Positions 60,992-64,000 of a stretch of 64,000 nt of DNA are shown piece by piece (position 1 is the first letter of the stretch; each line of letters begins with the position of its first letter). The stretch lies in the NCBI RefSeq assembly GCF_009745985.1, contig NZ_WFIX01000171.1, positions 248,001-312,000 on the forward strand, read 5' to 3'. Source of the stretch: Microbacterium karelineae. GTDB lineage: Bacteria; Actinomycetota; Actinomycetes; Actinomycetales; Microbacteriaceae. Under the pieces are notes generated by a model. The model worked only from the letters and a program-made list of their open reading frames with translations. It made no database searches and was not told where the DNA came from. The position numbers and the translations under genes are program-made.

Positions 60992-63091
60992 ATGACTGAC
61001 ACCATGCCCTCCCGCGCCGAGCGCGGCCGCCGGCCGCTGCTCAACCTGCTGATGTCCGGCCGCACGCACGGCAAGCGCAGCCCCGTGACGTGCATGTACA
61101 AGTGCGACAACGCCTGCTTCCACCCCGCGCCGAACACGAGCGACAACGGCTACTTCCGCGACATCGCGGGAGCCGCGCTCAGCCGCCGCGCGGTGCTCGC
61201 AGGCGGCGCCGCCGCGGCGGCCGCCGTCGTCATCGGACAGGCCGTCGGCGGCGGATCCACCGCCCAGGCCGCCACGACCGCGCAGGTGCTCGGCCGCGGA
61301 AACGGCGCGGCCTTCGGATTCACGCCGATCGCGCCCGTCCCCGCCGACGTCGACGCCGTCACCGTGCCCGAGGGCTTCGTGTGGACGCCGATCATCCGCT
61401 GGGGCGACCCGCTGTTCGACGCCGCCGACGCATTCGACCCGAACGCGCAGACCGCGGCGAAGCAGGAGCGCCAGTTCGGCTACAACAACGACTACCTCGA
61501 CATCATCGCCGAGCCGAACGGCAAGCGCGCCGTTCTCGCGGCGAACAACGAGTACGTCAACGCGGGGATCATGTTCCCGCCCGCCGCGAGCGAGGAGGAG
61601 CGCCTCGAGCAGCTGCGCATCTCGAAGGCCGCGCACGGCTTCTCGATCGTCGAGCTCGAGCGCCGCCACCGCGGCGAGCCCTGGAACTACCTCGTCGGCG
61701 CGCCGAAGAACCGCCGCATCACGGCCGACACCGACATGGTCTTCGACGGCCCGGCCGCCGGATCCGATCTGCTGAAGACCGTGGAGCACCCGGATGGCAT
61801 GACCGTCAACGGCACGTTCGCGAACTGTGCGGGCGGCACGACCCCGTGGGGCACCATCGTGTCGGGCGAAGAGAACTTCAACGGCTACTTCCGCGCGAAC
61901 TCCACGCCCGAGAACGACCGCTACGGCCTGAGCGAGGGCGACTCGCGCTACGGCTGGGACGCCGTCGACCCGCGCTTCGACGCGCGCCAGGCCGGGTACG
62001 AGAACGAGCCGAACCGCTTCGGCTGGATCGTCGAGATCGACCCTGAGAACCCCGACGAGGCGCCCGTCAAGCACACGGCACTCGGACGAATGAAGCACGA
62101 GGGCGCCAACATCCACGTCGGACCGTCGCGCCACGTCGCGGCCTATATGGGCGATGACGAGCGCTTCGACTACCTGTACAAGTTCGTCTCGACGAACGCG
62201 ATGAAGCCGGGCAAGGGCTGGAAGGCGCGCGCCCACAACAAGACCCTCTTGAGCGAGGGATCCCTCTACGTCGCGAAGTTCGAGGGCGACTCGCCCGTCT
62301 CCGAGATCACCGGCACGGGCGCGCTGCCGAGCGACGGCCTGTTCGACGGCACGGGCGAGTGGCTGCCCCTCATGGTCGACGGCGAGAGCGCTGTCGAGGG
62401 CTTCACGACCGAGGAGGTCCTCGTCCACACCCGCCTCGCGGCCGATGCCGTGGGCGCGACGAAGATGGACCGCTGCGAAGACGTCGAGCCGAACCCGCAC
62501 ACGGGCCGCGTGTACGTCGCCTGCACGAACAACTCGGCGCGCGGCGTCGACGGCAACGAGGGCGCGACCGAGGCGAACCCGCGCAACACGAACCGCGACG
62601 GCCACGTCATCGAGATCACCGAGGCGGGCGGCGATGTGCGCTCCACGACCTTCGGCTGGAGCATCGTGATCCTCGCCGGCGACCCCGCGACGAACCCCCG
62701 CACGTACTTCGCTGGCTTCCCGGCCGACAAGGTCTCGCCGATCTCGTGCCCCGACAACCTCGCGTTCGACTCGGCGGGCAACCTCTGGATCTCGACCGAC
62801 GGGCAGCCGAGTTCGATCGGATACAACGACGGCCTGTTCCTCGTGCCGCTCGAGGGCGCCGAGCGCGGCCACGTGCAGCAGTTCCTCGCCGTGCCGCGCG
62901 ACGCCGAGACCTGCGGCCCCGTCATCCACGACCGCGACGGCAGCGTCTTCGTCGCGGTGCAGCACCCGGGCGAGGACGGCACGTGGGGCGCACAGAACTC
63001 GCTGTTCCCCGACTACGTCGCCGAGGGATCCCTCGACGGGGGCGCCTGGGGCGGCCCGCGCCCCAGCGTGATCCAGGTCACGCGCGCCTGA
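60992..63091 (+). CDS. phoX: PhoX-family alkaline phosphatase (DUF839), Tat-exported
   Basis: 699 residues from the ATG of MTDTMPSRAERGRRP. A ~60-residue N-terminal region precedes the twin-arginine signal LSRRAVLAGGAAAAAAVVIG, as is usual in PhoX. The beta-propeller carries CAGGTTPWGTIVSGEENFNG, RMKHEGANIHVG, YKFVSTN, and MDRCEDVEPNPHTGRVYVAC, motifs that bind the Fe/Ca cofactor of PhoX. It releases phosphate from organic phosphoesters outside the cell. The PHO box upstream predicts induction by phosphate starvation through PhoPR. Confidence 0.94.
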   Translation: MTDTMPSRAERGRRPLLNLLMSGRTHGKRSPVTCMYKCDNACFHPAPNTSDNGYFRDIAGAALSRRAVLAGGAAAAAAVVIGQAVGGGSTAQAATTAQVLGRGNGAAFGFTPIAPVPADVDAVTVPEGFVWTPIIRWGDPLFDAADAFDPNAQTAAKQERQFGYNNDYLDIIAEPNGKRAVLAANNEYVNAGIMFPPAASEEERLEQLRISKAAHGFSIVELERRHRGEPWNYLVGAPKNRRITADTDMVFDGPAAGSDLLKTVEHPDGMTVNGTFANCAGGTTPWGTIVSGEENFNGYFRANSTPENDRYGLSEGDSRYGWDAVDPRFDARQAGYENEPNRFGWIVEIDPENPDEAPVKHTALGRMKHEGANIHVGPSRHVAAYMGDDERFDYLYKFVSTNAMKPGKGWKARAHNKTLLSEGSLYVAKFEGDSPVSEITGTGALPSDGLFDGTGEWLPLMVDGESAVEGFTTEEVLVHTRLAADAVGATKMDRCEDVEPNPHTGRVYVACTNNSARGVDGNEGATEANPRNTNRDGHVIEITEAGGDVRSTTFGWSIVILAGDPATNPRTYFAGFPADKVSPISCPDNLAFDSAGNLWISTDGQPSSIGYNDGLFLVPLEGAERGHVQQFLAVPRDAETCGPVIHDRDGSVFVAVQHPGEDGTWGAQNSLFPDYVAEGSLDGGAWGGPRPSVIQVTRA

Positions 63092-63248
63092 CGCCCGCCT
63101 CGTTTGACGCGAACCGTTCGGTCTCCTCAGGGGATCGAGCGGTTCTCGTCATATGGGTGGCCTCCGCACCGTGTCCGTCGTCGCTTCGAACGGGTGTGCG
63201 CATCGCTCATTCGACCACGCCGCGATAGCAGCGCGCCATCACGCCTGT

Positions 63249-63722
63249 ATGGGCCGTTTCGATGTCTCACGCGCGAGTGCGCTCATCCGCGCCGCGCGCG
63301 CGGACGCGGCGCTCACGCAGGCCGAGCTCGCTCGTCGCGCGGGCCTGCGGCAGCCGAGTCTCGCACAGATGGAGTCGGGGGCACGGGGCGTATCCCCTGA
63401 GATGCTCGAGCGCGTGCTGCGTGCCGCGGACTTCCGCCCATCGCTCTCGCTCGCTGAACACGCCTCCGAGATCTCTCGCCTCGCCGCGGAGCACGGTCTC
63501 ACGAACGTCCGCGTCTTCGGGTCCGTCCTTCGCGGCGACGATCACTTCGACAGCGACATCGACCTGCTCGTGACGGCGGATCCCCGCGTGGATCTCTTCG
63601 ATATCGCCCTCTTCGCGGATCGAGTCCAGAGGCTCACGGGGTTCCACGTCGATGTCGTGAGTGACTCCGGAGAGTCCCGAGTCGCGCGGAGCGCCGGATC
63701 CGAGGCGGTCGCGCTCTCATGA
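63249..63722 (+). CDS. XRE helix-turn-helix fused to MNT nucleotidyltransferase
   Basis: 157 residues from the ATG of MGRFDVSRASALIRAARADA. Residues 10-65 are an XRE domain (LTQAELARRAGLRQPSLAQM, ESGARGVSPEMLERVLRAAD). Residues 80-150 hold VRVFGSVLRGDDHFDSDIDL, LVTADP, the G-S...D-x-D catalytic site of MNT. Its stop overlaps the ATG of the next, HEPN-like gene (ATGA). This is a self-regulating antitoxin candidate like the pair at 36985, but with a different DNA-binding domain. Confidence 0.87.
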   Translation: MGRFDVSRASALIRAARADAALTQAELARRAGLRQPSLAQMESGARGVSPEMLERVLRAADFRPSLSLAEHASEISRLAAEHGLTNVRVFGSVLRGDDHFDSDIDLLVTADPRVDLFDIALFADRVQRLTGFHVDVVSDSGESRVARSAGSEAVALS

Positions 63723-64000
63723 GCGACGAACCGCATCTCGCGCCGCGACCGCGCTCCGACGCCGGGTCGCGGGCTGCGCACGACGACGAGAATCTCCGCC
63801 TCGAGCTCCGTCGCATTCGTCATCCCGCCGAACGCGTACGACATCGCGAACATGGCTCTCATCCGCCTCGCCGGGCTGCTCGAACGCCCGGAGTCCGAGC
63901 GCCTCGCGGAGCGGCTCACGGCCGACGAGCTCGACGCGATCCGCACGACGCGGAACATCGCCGCGCGCGCCGGGTACGACGGGATGAACCACGAGGTGTT
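63719..64000 (+). pseudogene. HepT-like HEPN partner, apparently frameshifted and cut by the window end
   Basis: The ATG at 63719 opens MSDEPHLAPRPRSDAGSRAA, HDDE, then the frame loses sense. One base away the sequence continues as RISASSSVAFVIPPNAYDIA, NMALIRLAGLLERPES...LDAIRTTRNIAARAGYDGMN, which fits a DUF86/HepT-like HEPN protein. One missing base near 63785-63800 would join the halves. In the R-x4-H motif the His is replaced by Arg (RNIAAR). Either a decayed toxin or a sequencing error; the 3' end is outside the window. Confidence 0.55.

Noticed and set aside
1-64000. tRNA or rRNA genes
   Set aside because: Scanning by eye found no convincing cloverleaf or rRNA segment. A tRNAscan-SE run would be decisive.

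Overview
This is a high-GC actinobacterial chromosome segment, most likely from a Microbacteriaceae member such as Microbacterium. The reasons are strong G/C third-position bias, dense ATGA/GTGA start-stop overlaps, leader peptides and regulators of actinobacterial type, a Streptomyces-style PHO box, and a marked excess of GGATCC in the resident genes. The last point is an observation on composition, not a taxonomic proof.

Left core (1-12300): the end of a macrodomain gene, an alpha/beta hydrolase, a metallophosphoesterase, a peptide-type ABC import operon (solute-binding lipoprotein, permease, and one polypeptide joining a second permease to two ATPases) with its LacI regulator and an esterase, then small hypothetical genes, a P-loop nucleoside-kinase-like gene and a small HTH gene.

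Accessory region (12300-41000): toxin-antitoxin type genes (frameshifted MNT nucleotidyltransferase, Phd/VapC, orphan HigA, HEPN/MNT, VapBC), two tiny genes behind a foldable leader, and a nest of three insertion sequences. In that nest an IS3-family element was split once by an IS30-family element (2-bp duplication GC) and once by an ISL3-family element (8-bp duplication GCGTTCGC). Directly after it lies the most interesting block, a probable anti-phage island of lower GC and almost no GGATCC. Its first module is a rightward Dam-like adenine methylase coupled to a 762-residue protein with a nuclease-like motif, a DGQHR domain and a HEPN-like tail. Its second module is a leftward four-gene operon: GmrSD-like DUF262/DUF1524/RAMA protein, Eco57I-type adenine methylase, PLD-SNF2 helicase, and Swt1-type HEPN with DUF3320. 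A divergent XRE regulator borders it. A GTPase with a small coupled partner, HEPN/MNT genes and an AlkD-like gene follow.

Right core (41000-64000): a DAACS symporter, a TetR/SDR divergon with a clear operator, a WYL regulator facing a VOC protein, a CPA1 antiporter, an SGNH acyltransferase, an LLM oxidoreductase, a five-gene metal/siderophore ABC operon under a Fur-type box (including a CydDC-like exporter pair), phosphoribosyltransferase, prephenate dehydratase, phosphoglucomutase, and a PhoX phosphatase behind a PHO box. The window ends in an XRE-nucleotidyltransferase fusion with a damaged HepT-like partner.

A family of ~85-98 bp palindromic elements (arm core CACAATGCAGTCGATCTG) recurs at 263, 773 (inside a gene), 42646, 42819, 44354 and 44517, mostly at the 3' ends of convergent genes. 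All functional names rest on motifs read by eye; no database search was run.
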